Positions 33,560 to 47,625 are shown, numbered from the stretch's first letter. The stretch: 64,000 nucleotides of DNA from Myotis daubentonii (GCF_963259705.1 NC_081842.1:66724787-66788786), one strand, 5' to 3'. Translations and numbers: made by a program. The notes: generated by a model from the letters alone, not told the origin.

Positions 33560-34307
33560 TATGGGTATATAATCCTATTATAGGGAATAGCAACCCATTC
33601 TGCCACACAAAGGTATATTAAATCAAATATCATCAAAATTCAAATTTATCTAGTGCATAGATCATTCAACTAAATGATTATGAAGCTCAAAATGCATAAA
33701 ATGTTGCCTTTAGAATTCTAGTTAATAATAAGCTCAGTAATGTGTACCAGTGATAACCACTCTTATTTACACATTTGACCAAGTTAATACTGAAAAGTAA
33801 GACTAGTAGTTTTGGTTGTGAAAACCAGGATTAAAGATGAACAATAATGCTTCATATTATAAGAGCCCCACTAAATCAAGTAATGCTGCAGGTTATACCT
33901 CTGTGAATGTGACTTAGGCTGCTTTTTATCCTACCTCATCAGTTTATTCACCCTTCATTCTCCTTGTCCTCTTCCTATTTTCACAGTTTCTTTCCTTCTC
34001 TTTATTTTCCCCAATGCCTTTCCCACTATCTTTCTTCTGTCCCTGACTTTTTTTGTCCTCAGTCTCCTTACCAGTGGCTCTGGAACTATTGAGTATTCCA
34101 AAACACCTGAGGGTGCACATTGGTGGTGGTCAGGCCTGAGCACAGGGGAATCCATCCTATCTGGAGGCCTGGACCCATCTGTGCCCCCAGCCACTGCTAG
34201 TTTGCTTTGGCTTTTCTAGTAGTGATATGGGTGAGCTGACTCCTCAGTCTTCTGAGTGAATGAATCTGGAAATGAAATCTGAAATTTGAATTAAAATTTG
34301 CTTCTTA
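33560..34307. other. Intronic DNA, no recognised feature
   Basis: AT-rich on the left, T/C-rich near 33960-34070. No exon. Confidence 0.4.
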
Positions 34308-34757
34308 TCTATATATATAAAAACCTAAGTGACTGGAATGACTAGTCGCTATGATACGCACTGACCACCAGGGGGCAGTCACTCAACACAGGAGCTGCCC
34401 GCAGCCCACAGGCCCTGATCGCTGATGGGGCCTGTTGGCCAACCTCCCAATTCTTCCCCCCCCCCCAACCCCCCCACCCTCCTGCCGACAGGCTCCAATC
34501 ACCTGGGACAGGGAACCTGGGGTGAGTAGCGGCAGACGTGGCCCCTTTCCCGGGGGGGGGGGGGGGCCGAGGGCTGGTTCCCTCCTTGGGGCTGGTGGCC
34601 CACCTCCCAGGTCCCTCCCCCCAGGATGGGATGGGGAACTGGGGGTGGGTGATGACAGACATAGGAGGCAGATAGGCAAGGAACCCGATCAGCCCTGATC
34701 GCCAGCCAGGCCTAGGGACCCCACCTAGTGCATGAATTTTGTGCACTGGACCTCTAG
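34308..34757 (+). mobile_element. Helitron
   Basis: A|TCTATATATATAAAAACC at 34308, the shared GACTAGTCGCTATGATACGC 5' region, hairpin GTGCATGAATTTTGTGCAC, end GGACCTCTAG at 34757, followed by T. Confidence 0.87.
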
Positions 34758-35343
34758 TAATATATAACCACAAAGATTGGTCATATCAGATAATTTGCTA
34801 TCCAGTTGAGTGCTCCTAGTTTTATCTGGCTTTTATCTATTTCTTTATTGTCAACTATAATACACAAAGGAAAGGTAGTCAAGGATTAGCTCTTCTTTTT
34901 TTGGTCCTTGTTTTTGATGGAGTAAAATCAAGAAAGGTATGAAATTTAGAAACAAAATAGAATTTATGGGTAAATAATCAAATTAAAATTTTTAAAAATT
35001 ATGCAGAAGAATGTAAAAATAGAAACAGGAATTTGAGCTCAAAATAACAATTATAGGCTTTAAATATAGAAAAACCCACTTAAAATAAAAACAGAAAATC
35101 ACAGATCTGAAACCAGCATTTCTAAAATTTCTTGATCATACAACCATCTGGAGAACTTACAAAAATGCACTTTCCTGGTCCCACCTCCAAGTATTTTCAG
35201 TAAGTCTGGGTTGTTGACTGGGGTGGGGAGTGAGAAGGGGAGTGTGTATCAGGGACTCTGCATGTTTAAAAGGTAGCCCAGGGGATTTTGATACAAGTTG
35301 TCCGAGCACCATATTTTGAGAATCACCTCTCTAGTCATACCAG
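34758..35343. other. Intronic DNA, no recognised feature
   Basis: AT-rich. The right part may include an old repeat, unassigned. Confidence 0.4.
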
Positions 35344-35799
35344 TGTATTTGTTTTCTGTTGTTGTTATAACAATTGACTACAACCTTAGTGACTTAAAAC
35401 AACACAAATTTATTATCCTAAAATTCTGGAGGTCAGAAGTCCAAAACCAGACCTACTAGGATAAGGTCAAACTGAGTGTGGGACAAGTTCCTTCTGGAGG
35501 TTCCAAGGGGAGAATGGCTCCTTACTGTTTTTAGTGTCTAACAGTCACCTGCATTCCACTGCTCACAGCCTCTTCCTCAGATCACTCTAATCTCTTCCTG
35601 ATCCTCCTGTCTCCCTCTTATAAGGACCCTGTGATTACATTTAGGACTCTCCCGTATAATCCAGGATATTCTCACCATTTTAAGATCCTTCACTTAATCA
35701 CATCTGCAAAATCCCTTTTACCATGTAAGGTCACCTACTTACAGGTTCCAGGGATCAGGGCAAGGCTATCCCTGAAGGGCCACTCTTCAGTCTATCACA
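35344..35799 (-). mobile_element. ERVL-MaLR LTR (MLT1-like)
   Basis: Minus-orientation LTR with TG...CA ends and recognisable blocks (TTATTATCCTAAAATTCTGG on the plus strand; CTCTTATAAGGACCCTGTGA). Old and diverged. Confidence 0.6.
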
Positions 35800-36254
35800 A
35801 CAAGATAGAATTTTAGAACATTCGTAGTCCTCTGCATCTCCTTCACTTTTTAGACAAGGGAACTAAGCCCTAGAGAAGAGAACTGCTAGCTCAGAGTCAC
35901 AGCGCATTGGTTACAAAGCTGGAAGAGCTCATCACCATCTTCTTCCAAGAATCCTGCCCATTCTGGCAGCCTTTGTGCTGCGTAGAAATCAGAGGGTCAT
36001 GTAGGTGCCAGGCACCAGTTGAAAGTTAAAAAAATAAAAAGTAAAATGGAAAGTTCTGGAGGGCAGTAAGAGGAAGGGATGGCTTCTTCACCCATCAGAG
36101 TTGGCTTCCAGGAAGGGATAGAAAAAATTAAGGAAGAAGAAGGGTCCAGTTACATAATTCCTCGTTTGTTTCTATCACTTTCTTCAGAAGGATTATTTAG
36201 CATTTTCCCTTAAACTCACATGTGCTTGTTAAACAAATAAAATTAACTTCCAAG

Positions 36255-38323
<2,069 letters not shown>

Positions 38324-38933
38324 TTAAGACCATTATAAACTGATGAACAAAAATAGATACAGAGGCAGAGCAACGTCGAACAAACTGTCAAACTACAGCG
38401 GGTAGGCCGGGGAGGGTTGGGGGGGGTGAGTAAGAGATCAACTGAAGGACTTGTATGCATGCATATAAGCAAAACCAATGGACACAAGACACTAGGGGGG
38501 TATGGGAGGCCAGGGGAAGGTCAAGGGGAGAAAAAAAAAGGAGACATATATAATACTCTTTGTAATACTTTAAGCAATAAAACAATTTTAAAAGTATATA
38601 AAATAAAATTAACTTCCATGACAACTATGTTTTTAAATAAGGTTTATTGGTCCAAAATGCTAGCCAAAAGCAGCATAGACTCCAAATCACCAGGAGCATG
38701 GCCAAGGAGAACAGTGTGCCCATGGTCCCAGAGTCTTGCAAGCATTTCTGTACATGGAGCAGAGGGAAGGTGGAAGAAAGGTAATCTGAAAGAATTCTCA
38801 TTAGCTGCAGGCAAAGAAGGGGGAGAAGGGGGAGCGGGATCAGCATAGAGAAATGTTCCCTCCTGTAGACTGGCTGTGGGCAAGTCTGGAGAGTGCACAC
38901 ACGTGCACACAAGCCGAGGCTCCTGGAGTCAGT

Positions 38934-39155
38934 CAGTGGTTCTCAACCTTGGCTGCATATCAGAATCACCTGGGAATCTTTTTAAAATCCTGATTTCTGG
39001 GCTTCATCCTCCAGAAATTCTGTTTCTTTGTTATGGGTTGGTGCCACAATATTAGTAACAAAGAAACAGAATTTCCGGAGGATGAGGCCCAGAAATGAGG
39101 ATTTTAAAAAGATTCCCAGGTGATTCTAATGTGCAGCCAAGGTTGAGAACCACTG
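38934..39155. mobile_element. MER5-like hAT in fold-back form
   Basis: Ends CAGTGGTTCTCAACCTTGG and CCAAGGTTGAGAACCACTG are perfect complements. The two halves continue as inverted repeats for about 95 bases each around a loop of about 25 bases (TATGGGTTGGTGCCACAATA). No clear target duplication. Confidence 0.75.
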
Positions 39156-40287
39156 AGTTAAGTGGTGCCTGGTAGAAATAACCTGTGGAAATAGCCACCT
39201 GGAAGTTAACCTGAAGCTCCAACAGGCAATGGGAGGAATGTGAGCAGTCATTAACAGGCTAACGTTCTGTCTTTCACTTCCCGGTCACTGTAATTTAATT
39301 TAGACATTTCAGAATTTTCTCTTTCTCATGCTATATTCCATTTATTCCAACAACCATTTTTAGAACTTTTAAGGAGCCTTCTGAGAATCGTTTTCTTTCT
39401 GGTTGTTTCCGTTTTCCCAGAGGATGAAGAGAAGGGAGGGGAGGAGGCTATGGTTTCTGGCTGCCTTTGCCTTTTGGTCCCCAGACAGAAATCAGGACAG
39501 GCAGCATCTCAGGTGCCACAGAGACCTCTTATAATGCTCATTTTGACCAAGAATTATGACTGCCAAGAGTTTGGTTTGGGTCAATCACATTCATAATGCT
39601 GGGTGGCTAGACAGGCTTAGAAAAATATGTAATTGGAGAGAACAAAGGGGGAAGGATTTTTTCCTCTTACCTCTTGAAAGAATATAACACTTTTTAAAAT
39701 CTATAAACTGAGTTGTATGTTTATTTTGAAAGAATTTTGCTCTGACCTTTTACGTTGGTAAGACATTAAATTATTCATCATGTTATTTTTCTATCAGATG
39801 GTTCTGTGGTTTATTGATAATGTCTAAATTTCAGTGCTGGTGACAGCTCATTCTACAAAACTAATTGAAAGTATTGGCATTTCCTCAATTAGACAGTGGT
39901 TAAGTACATAAAAAAAGAGAGGTTTGTTATGGAGTTGCTGTCTGAGCTCCAACAGAACAAACTGAGAACATTGCCAGCCACCCACTTCAAAACTCGGTGC
40001 AAGTGAAATAATGGCTTTGGAGGCTGTTTATTTCATTTTCCTGATAACCAGCCAGTCACTGTGGTCTTCAGGGAGTCAGCACTGAAAGGCTATGCATGCG
40101 ATGAATCTAAAACCCCCATAAAATAGAGTCAGTAGTCAAAGCTTTAGGGACATAGGCTGAATGTCCTTAAGATACTCTCTCCACATGTGGTTTGAAGCAT
40201 CATTTGCCAAGGCAATGAATGTGTGTTTCCTTAAGTGATCTACAATACAAGGAATAATTTCCTTCTCTTATTTATAAAATGATATAG
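39156..40287. other. Intronic DNA before a CCDC191 exon
   Basis: No exon, SINE or Helitron end. Acceptor tract just before 40288 is weak (AAAATGATATAG). Confidence 0.4.
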
Positions 40288-40440
40288 GTGGCCGAAGAAC
40301 ATCATTCTTTGGCCCTACAGAGGAAATGCCTGCTGAGCTGGTTCCGTTGCAGTCAGGAGAGCCTGGCTAGGAAGACGGCCCTGGCCGATCAATGCTATTC
40401 CCAAACGTTGCTTAGGAGAGTCCTCCGGAGCTGGCAGCGG
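40288..40440 (+). CDS. CCDC191: CCDC191 exon: two Sfi1-like repeats
   Basis: Acceptor AAAATGATATAG|GTG, donor CAGCGG|GTAAGG. Fifty-one codons: VAEEHHSLALQRKCLLSWF and, later, SQTLLRRVLRSWQR, the latter a clear L-L-x3-L-x2-W unit. The acceptor lacks a good pyrimidine tract, but frame and phase fit both sides. Confidence 0.92.
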
Positions 40441-40954
40441 GTAAGGCACAGGAAGGGAGCTTTGAATACGTGTCTGCTTAATCCCTGTAAGAAAATTAGA
40501 TGCAATCCAGAATGTCCAGTCATTGTTTTTTCAAGAACAATATAAAATAGTCAATCTAATGCATTGCTTAGAAATGAATGCGGAATGTCAAATTAACTTT
40601 TTGTTAATATAAAATCTTAAGCCTATTTCTTTTCACACTGTCTCTATAAATTATGTGTCATTATATCAACTTTTGATTTTATACTTGTTTCTTATCCCGT
40701 AATTGCTCAAGTGATTTTACTAGAAATCTACCCCCTTGATATTGTTACTGTTTCCCCCCTCTGGTTCCATTATTTCCTTCAGACATTACAGAGGCTGTTT
40801 GCTTGGCTGCCACATTTTCTCTTTATGCCTCCAGTGTCCTTTGTTCCTTTGTCTTGTATTTGTTTCTATTCTTTCTCTTTTGTACTGTTTATCTGCTCTA
40901 ATTCTTTGTCTGTGACATTATTTGACTCATTTCTGTTCCTTTCCTCATCCCCAG
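40441..40954. other. Intron, T-rich
   Basis: A pyrimidine-rich stretch (about 40790-40950) leads to the next acceptor. An open frame here (40711-40965) reflects this tract, not a gene. Confidence 0.5.
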
Positions 40955-41100
40955 TACCTGACTGACCTGGAGGAAGAAGTACAAACACTGTGTATGCATT
41001 TTCTTCAAAAGAAGATTTGCAGGGCCTGGCTTAACATGGTCAGGGAGGCCCGGATCGATTCTCAGAGCAAGCACAAGATTGCCGTGGAGCACAGTGACAG
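40955..41100 (+). CDS. CCDC191: CCDC191 exon: Sfi1-like repeat
   Basis: Acceptor TCCTCATCCCCAG|TAC, donor GTGACAG|GTGAGG. Encodes YLTDLEEEVQTLCMHF, then LQKKICRAWLNMVREARI and SKHKIAVEHSD. It ends with two bases (AG) that join G of the last exon. Confidence 0.92.
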
Positions 41101-42263
41101 GTGAGGGTCTGATCTCTGAGGAAAGTCACTCTTTGACTGCATAATTGCCCTGCAATATATTCTGTACCTGGAACATGTCCAGAAAGAGGAAGTGGAGGCT
41201 AGGAGAGCTGGGCATTCAGCGATACCAGCAGAGGTGTTCCAGCTCACCCGCTGACTCGGTGATGAAAACAGGATAGTAACCATCCCCCTGGAACTCCAGG
41301 GACCTGTCTTTAAAATGAGGAGGGTGCCCATCTTCTCTGCTTCACAGGGACTGGCAGGAGAATAAAATTATGAGAAGTACATGAACACACTTAAGCAAAT
41401 GTATGTATTCTTTATGTCACATAGGTTTGTAAGTTCATTTTTTAACATTATTGTGAAATATAACACTAATACAGAAAAGTGCTTAAGTCATGCAAGTCCA
41501 GCTTAATGAATTACTATAAAGGGGACATCCATGTCATCACCACTGAGGTCCAGAAGTAGGACACTGATGGCCCCCAGAGTCCCGCTGGCTTCTGCCCAAG
41601 GGCCAGCCCTTCCTCCTCAAGGTGAACTACTCCTGAGCTTTGTGAGCAGCATGTCTTGCCTTTTTGTTTCTTCACTTTTGCCTTCCAAGCATGCAGCCTT
41701 CAAGGCTATATAGTTTAGTTTTGCCTGGTTTGGAATTTTATGTAATTCAAATCACACAGTATGCCATATTAATGTTTGTAATACAGTGATGTCTTATTTA
41801 ATCTAAATTCCTTGAGGAATAAGGTGTAAGTTTTCCTTCGTTTCGTGTGATTTTAAGCATTTTGGATAGAAATGCCCTAAATTTTATTACGCACTTCCCT
41901 TTGAGAGTAAACAAATGGTCTGTCCTTCTTTGGTGACTGGGTGTCTGTCATTTCCTATGAGCTTAATGTGGCAGATGCCTCCACGTTCTGTGGTGTACAG
42001 ATTGTTGTGTAGGCACAGGAGTGTCACCTCCTCACACAGGCCTTCCCTGGCTACCTAAGGGAAAGTAAAAGAACCTGTTGGTCACTCCCATCCACTTCTG
42101 TGGCTTTCTCTTCTTTACAGCATTTCTCAGCCTGAATTCCAGTAGTGATTTACATACCTTATTAATATGTTTTATTCACATAAGGATTATTCTTACATGT
42201 GCTTCAGATGGAAAGTCAACTTTTCCTTAATATTTTACATTTTTTTCCTTTTTATTCTTAAAG
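41101..42263. other. Last intron of CCDC191
   Basis: A segment at about 41430-41770 resembles an ancient LINE fragment (ACAGAAAAGTGCTTAAGTCA). Otherwise featureless. Confidence 0.4.
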
Positions 42264-42408
42264 GAGGATTCTCTGGATCACATTTCAGACATGGAAGAAG
42301 TTTGCAAAATTTATGAAAGAGGAAAGATTAAGAGAAGAAAGGCGAGAGCAACTCCGTAAGAAGGTAGCTGAAATCCTTCCGGACTTCCAGGCGCTGGCCC
42401 CACCGTGA
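42264..42408 (+). CDS. CCDC191: CCDC191 last coding exon and stop
   Basis: Acceptor TTTTTATTCTTAAAG|G, stop TGA at 42406-42408. Encodes RRILWITFQTWKKFAKFMKE, a basic/acidic helix, and VAEILPDFQALAPP. The ILWITFQTWKK unit is the last Sfi1-like repeat. The final six residues differ from the human end as I remember it, and the +1 frame after the stop retains similarity, suggesting a frameshift (see findings). Confidence 0.85.
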
Positions 42409-43929
42409 CTCTGGTGGTCCAGCGTCAGATACTCGCCCTCGTGTAAGAGTCCTTGGTGTCCAGGGAACACAAGCCAGCGCCGTGCTTAGGATGGAATGCC
42501 CATGGTCCATACAGGTCTGTTAGCACCACCCACCCACATGCACATGCATCTACATGGTTGTTCTGTCAGGTTTTCCTTGGATTAAAGGACTTCTTTTTTA
42601 GTTTGTACTTCCTTCTTTTATTTCTCTTGGGTTGCTAATCAGTTCACTAAAGCATTTATCCCAGCAGGATCAGCCACAGGAACTGTTCCTGTTCCACTGT
42701 TCAAATGCAGCGTCTGTATTTTTAGCATCATAAACTTTAAAAAGGACGTGTTTGCTTGCCTGAGCTTGTGGAGGAAAATGTCCTTATAGCTTAACGTGAG
42801 TTGTTAGCAAGTGTAACTTTAGTTAAAAAGAAATTAAAAGTAGTGAGCACTTAGAAAAGGAGTCATATGTGGCCAGGCACCTAGTTAGTACCTCAGCATC
42901 CGCAACAAGCATTCTGCCGGACTCCGTCCTTTCTGCCAACCCCTAATGGAAAGCCACGCATCAAAGGTAGTCTTTGCAGTGCTGCAATGGATAACAGCGT
43001 ATCCTAATTTCAGAGAAAGTGGGGCACCAAACACATTTTTCCTCAGTGCACCTTGATAAGCAGGAAGGGAAGTCCAGCAGTTTGTTAAAATATCTGGCCA
43101 TGCTCCCAATTGCTTCCTCTAAATAATACTTGATCTGCTTTTAGACCTCAATTTGATCTATATGTCAAGATGTTTATCTTTCATTCAAAGAATGTTTCAA
43201 TCTTTAAGGTGCAAAAGACTATAAAGACATTCCCTTCTGTGAACTGAATTATCTGCTAGAAATTTTTTTTCATTACAAAACACATTTATTACAACAAATT
43301 CAAGTAGTAGATAAAAGCACAGAGTAAAATGAGAAAGTCCCTTGCGCCCTGAGGTAACTGTTATTTGGTAGGTTGAAAACATGAGTTGGTAAAGTAAAAT
43401 TCTGTCATCATTTCTTACTTCTTCGAAGGGATACCTAGCTGTAGCTATACCACCTGCAAAATGATTCTGTCCTTCTCTGTGGAAGATGTGTGACTCACTC
43501 AGACAGGACAGAACACCCTAAGTCAAACTTTAGTTCTTCTACAATATCCCTGTCTCCATAGTTATCCTCTAAAAAACTTTTTAAGACTGATGGCCACCAA
43601 AGAAAATGGGAATAAAAGTAACTCATATTTAATCTCTTTCCATCTAAATCCTGTTTTCATAACTGTAGTAAGTTATAGACTATTGGCTTGTATTACCACC
43701 CAAGCCTACACATATAGGTGAAGCCCTTAAGCAAGCATGCAAGGTTTCACCTGTAGAGCTTAAGTTTTCTCTCTTAAACTCTTTTATTTTTATTTCACCT
43801 CAAGCATCATTTAGAAATTGAGTCTTTAGCAACCCATATTCTGATTGAGCCAGCAAGAACTTTTTACCTACTTATAGAACCTTCTAAGTAGACATAGGAA
43901 AACAAATTAGTAAATGACCTATGTTTCTG
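42409..43929 (+). other. CCDC191 3' UTR and downstream DNA
   Basis: Candidate poly-A signals in sense orientation are ATTAAA at 42581-42586, ATTAAA at 42833-42838 and AATAAA at 43611-43616. I cannot tell which is used. Confidence 0.4.
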
Positions 43930-43938
43930 GCTGGGCTA

Positions 43939-43941
<3 letters not shown>

Positions 43942-43990
<49 letters not shown>

Positions 43991-44092
43991 AAACCTGAAA
44001 CCATGGGTATGTGCCCTGACTGGGAATTGAACCTACAGCCTTTGGTGTATGAGACAACACTTCAACCAACTGAGCCACACCAGCCAGGCCTT
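43942..44092 (-). mobile_element. Ves SINE, tail replaced by a TG repeat
   Basis: Target duplication GCTGGGCTATCT at 43930-43941 and 44093-44104. The tRNA-like head (GAGCCACACCAGCCAGGCC) is intact at the right, and the body is reduced to a (TG)n tract at the left. Confidence 0.75.
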
Positions 44093-44104
44093 GCTGGGCT
44101 ATCT

Positions 44105-44792
44105 TAATATGATTTAAAATTTTACTGCTAACAAAATGCCCAATAAGCAGTATCCCTGGCCTACAAAACTGGAAAAGTAACCACCAGGAATATGATAGTT
44201 TTAGGTCCACAGGCTGGGACCTAAAGCTACATTGCAGGCTTCTCTTAAAGCAAAGGAGTTCAGGAGGCACACCGAGAAACACCAACTAGTCTCCTTAAAT
44301 AAAGCACTTTATTTCCCATTTAAATAACTTGGTCACAAAAAATAATAATAACTTGGTCACAGTACATTATTTTACATAAATGGCAGTAATTTTTTCAAAT
44401 CTCCATTTGAAAGGCCTTGTGTCTGAGTCCAAGGTGATAGGATGAATACAAGGATTAAAAACAGTGCAAAATGTGTAGCCCACAGCTTCGAGACTTGGCT
44501 TAAGAAATCCCCTTTAATGTTGCTGGGCAAGTTACATTAAATATTAAGTTTAATATTAAACAAACATACCTGGGTTTCCTTTAGTCGATAACATCAGACC
44601 CAGAAACCTAATCAACTGAAAAGGCTCAAAAGCCCTAACAACTGAAACCGTCACATCACCCGAACCACAGATCACAACGAGTTGAGCTTCACGCAAGTTC
44701 TATTACCCGCATCTAGTCAGTGACACCACCTGGAGAAGTGCAGGATTTTATTTGTGTCAGTAACTAGAATAGATCTGGTTTTCAAGCTTTGC
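44105..44792. other. Intergenic DNA, non-repetitive in appearance
   Basis: No gene recognised. It could be 3' UTR of either neighbour. Confidence 0.35.
44298..44313. promoter_or_regulatory. Facing poly-A signals on both strands (candidate)
   Basis: AATAAA on the + strand (44298-44303) and AATAAA on the - strand (44308-44313) lie four bases apart as a short palindrome, between the two convergent genes. Use by either gene is speculative. Confidence 0.25.
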
Positions 44793-44800
44793 CTTTAAAG

Positions 44801-45014
44801 CAGGGGTGGGGAACGCCTGGCCCGCGGGCCGTATAAGGCCTGAGAAATCAGTTGGTCTGGCCCTGCCAAGGCAACCGCAGGCGGGACTCAAAATTCAATA
44901 AATCTAGGAGCTTTTTTCATAGCAACATACACTTACATTAAGTGAATTCTATTAAGCGAATGATGTTATGAATATCCAAATGACCCTTGGCAGAAACAAG
45001 GTTCCCCACCCCCG
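44801..45014 (+). mobile_element. Non-autonomous hAT element (second family)
   Basis: A perfect 8-bp target duplication CTTTAAAG (44793-44800, 45015-45022). Ends CAGGGGTGGGGAAC and GTTCCCCACCCCCG. Confidence 0.9.
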
Positions 45015-45022
45015 CTTTAAAG

Positions 45023-46038
45023 CATGAATTTCCTAGAAGTGGAAGGTGACATCAGGAAGACTAGAGTAGTAATGAGTCCCAAGGCCCGCTCGAAAACAGC
45101 CACCACCTCTAGGAAATGTGTCTTCATTAAGCACTAGGTCTTTGGTCTGCTGCTGCTGCTGCTACAGTGAGACACTTAGTGCCCACTGAAGTGGGATAAT
45201 TGTCCATTAGCAACAGGACCACATTTAGCTGATTGTACAAAAAGTTGCTATTAGTCACAGGAAACATTTACAAGAGCACACTGGATTTTTCTCCAGCATT
45301 AAGCCAAGCACAGCTCTCTCCTCGCCCTGCAGCACCTCCGCAATGTTTAATATAAAATGGCACACTTGTCAAGCTTCTGATGTGAAAACCAGATTCCAAA
45401 CAGGTGCCTCAAGCAAAAGTCTCTCTCATCCATTGCTTATTTGAGGAAATTCTCTTTTATAATGCAGGGTACCAATATGCGGCTAAAATAAAGTCAAGTC
45501 ATAAACCTGCTTGCCTAGGTTAAAGAGACCCTTAAACCTAATAAAACATTAATTTTTAAACATCCTAGTTAAAACTGTGCTCCTATGTCATATTTTTGCT
45601 TACATTAATTGAGTTTTAGAATAAAAGTCTAGTGTCCTATCCAATGGAAATATACGCTATTAAGCAGATGGTCAGTATTACGAAGGACCTTGTATTTTCT
45701 GGCAGTGGAAAATTCTAGTATAGAAAATTTTCTCTTGCTAAAAATATTCGAAGTACCAAGAACTATTGCATAAGAGAAAGTTTGTAGCAGTCTTTCTGCT
45801 AGGCAGATGGTACAGTGGAAGACGACAATTACTTCATTCACCGAAGGGAAACATTACTTGGATAGCACAGGTTTACCATATGCTACACAGAGACACATAG
45901 GGCACTGAGGTGAGACAAGCGCACAGTGTCCCTGAAACACACTCATGGCTCAATGAGCAGCATCAGAGAAACCTACCCAAGAGGTGTTGTTAACAGCCAG
46001 TTAGCAACATACTCTGGGTGTCACAAGAAACATTTCAA
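45023..46038. other. Intergenic DNA, no recognised feature
   Basis: No repeat ends, with a short CTG run near 45150. Could be 3' UTR. Confidence 0.35.
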
Positions 46039-46049
46039 ATATTGAAGGA

Positions 46050-46274
46050 CTGCCCGACCAGCATGGCTCAGCGTTTGAGCATCAACCTATGAACCAAGAG
46101 TTTCTCATTCGATTCCCAGTCAGGGCACATGCCTGGATTGCAGGTTCAATCTCCAGTAGGGGATGTGAAAGAGGCAGCAAATCAATGATTCTCTCTCATC
46201 ATAGATGTTTCTATCTATGTATCTCTCTCCCTTCCTCTCTGAAATCAATAAAAATATTTTTTAAAGAAAAAAAT
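46050..46274 (+). mobile_element. Ves SINE
   Basis: Target duplication ATATTGAAGGA / ATATCGAAGGA. Full structure: tRNA-like head (ACCAGCATGGCTCAGCGTTT), B box (TTCGATTCCC-like), body with GATGTTTCTATC, tail AATCAATAAAAATA. Confidence 0.9.
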
Positions 46275-46285
46275 ATATCGAAGGA

Positions 46286-46856
46286 TTTTTTTTCCTTTTA
46301 TGCAATTCTGGCCCTTAACTATTTCTCCACAGAATCTTTCAAATGGGCCCTTTTCTCTTCCCCAGGAATAGCACATCCGGCATGACAATAATGCTTACTT
46401 AGAATATAGATCATTTCCTAAGCTCCACATCCAATGTGTTTATTAACAGAGGCTGAGGATGTGAGGGGGAGAGAAGGGAGCCAACCTGTCTGGAATTATG
46501 TTGAGGGTGGCTTGCTTCTATGGCCACAAGACTGCTGGTGTATAGGTTTGTAGGCAGTATCCCATGGCCACCACCACCAAATGTTTCTCTGGGACTCCTC
46601 TGTTCACAGAGGCTTTGTCCTTTAAAGGGCAAAATCCCTCCAATAGTTCCAGAGGATAAAAAGCGTTAAAAACCTAGGAGTCCAGGCCAATGATGCCCCA
46701 AAGCCCACAGAGCACTGCTCATGGAGAGCCGTTTATTTGCTCTCCTGGCACAAATACTTCAGTAGACTTTCACCCCCACAGAACCACTGAGCTTGTCAAA
46801 GGTTTGGGCTTTCTTCTGTAAACTGCCAGTCATGACGTTCTCAGGGAACTTAAAAC
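46286..46856. other. Intergenic DNA, no recognised feature
   Basis: Unique in appearance. No open frame with a recognisable product. Confidence 0.35.
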
Positions 46857-46865
46857 AAGCCTTTT

Positions 46866-47092
46866 CTTGTGTTTGTTAATCCTCTCGGAGGATATTTTTT
46901 CCATTGGTTTTTAGAGAGAGTGGAAGAGACAGAAACATCTATGTGAGAAACATCAACTGGTTGCCTCCTGTACAACCCTAACCGGATCAAGCCTGCAATC
47001 AGAGTATGTGACCTTGACTGGAATTGAGCCCAGGACCCTTCAGTCTGTGGTCCGACGCTCTATCCACTGAGCCAAACCAGCTACGGAAAAAA
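46866..47092 (-). mobile_element. Ves SINE
   Basis: Minus orientation with target duplication AAGCCTTTT (46857-46865, 47093-47101). Head ends GAGCCAAACCAGCTACGG. Confidence 0.85.
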
Positions 47093-47198
47093 AAGCCTTT
47101 TAATTTCAATAAGCCAGAACAATACACAAGGAGTCCTTATCCTAGTGAGGGACACTGACTTGCCCCATCCAGGTAACATGGGTATCTATATAATAAAG

Positions 47199-47625
47199 TA
47201 GTGGCCTGGTGCACAAAATTCATGCACTGGAGGGGGGGGGGTCCCTCAGCCCGACCTGCGCCCTCTCCAATTTGGGACCCCTAGAGGGATATCCAACTCC
47301 CTCTCACAATCCGGGACTGCTGGCTCCTAACCACTCACCTGCCTGCCTGCCTGATTGCCCCTAACTACTCAGCCTGCTGGCCTGCTTGTCCCCAACTGCC
47401 CCACCCCCGCCAGCCTGCTCACCCACAACTGCCCCCCCACCGCCAGCCTGATCACCCACACTGCCATCCCAGCCTGGTCTGATCACCCACAACTGCCCTC
47501 CCCTCTTGGCCCCTAACTGCCTCTACCTTGGCCCCGCCACCATGGCTTTGTCCAGAAGAACGTCTGGAAGGTCTCCTGGAAGGTCTCCCAGTCTAGTTAG
47601 CATATTACCCTTTTATTAGTATAGA
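47199..47625 (-). mobile_element. Helitron, fused at its 3' end to a Helitron 5' tip
   Basis: The 3' region TAGTGGCCTGGTGCAC with hairpin follows directly on ATCTATATAATAAAG (47184-47198), which looks like the first bases of a + strand Helitron. The minus 5' terminus TATTAGTATAGA ends at 47625. Confidence 0.75.

Noticed and set aside
46050..46130. tRNA-like sequence with A and B boxes
   Set aside because: It is the head of a Ves SINE with body, tail and target duplication, not a tRNA gene.
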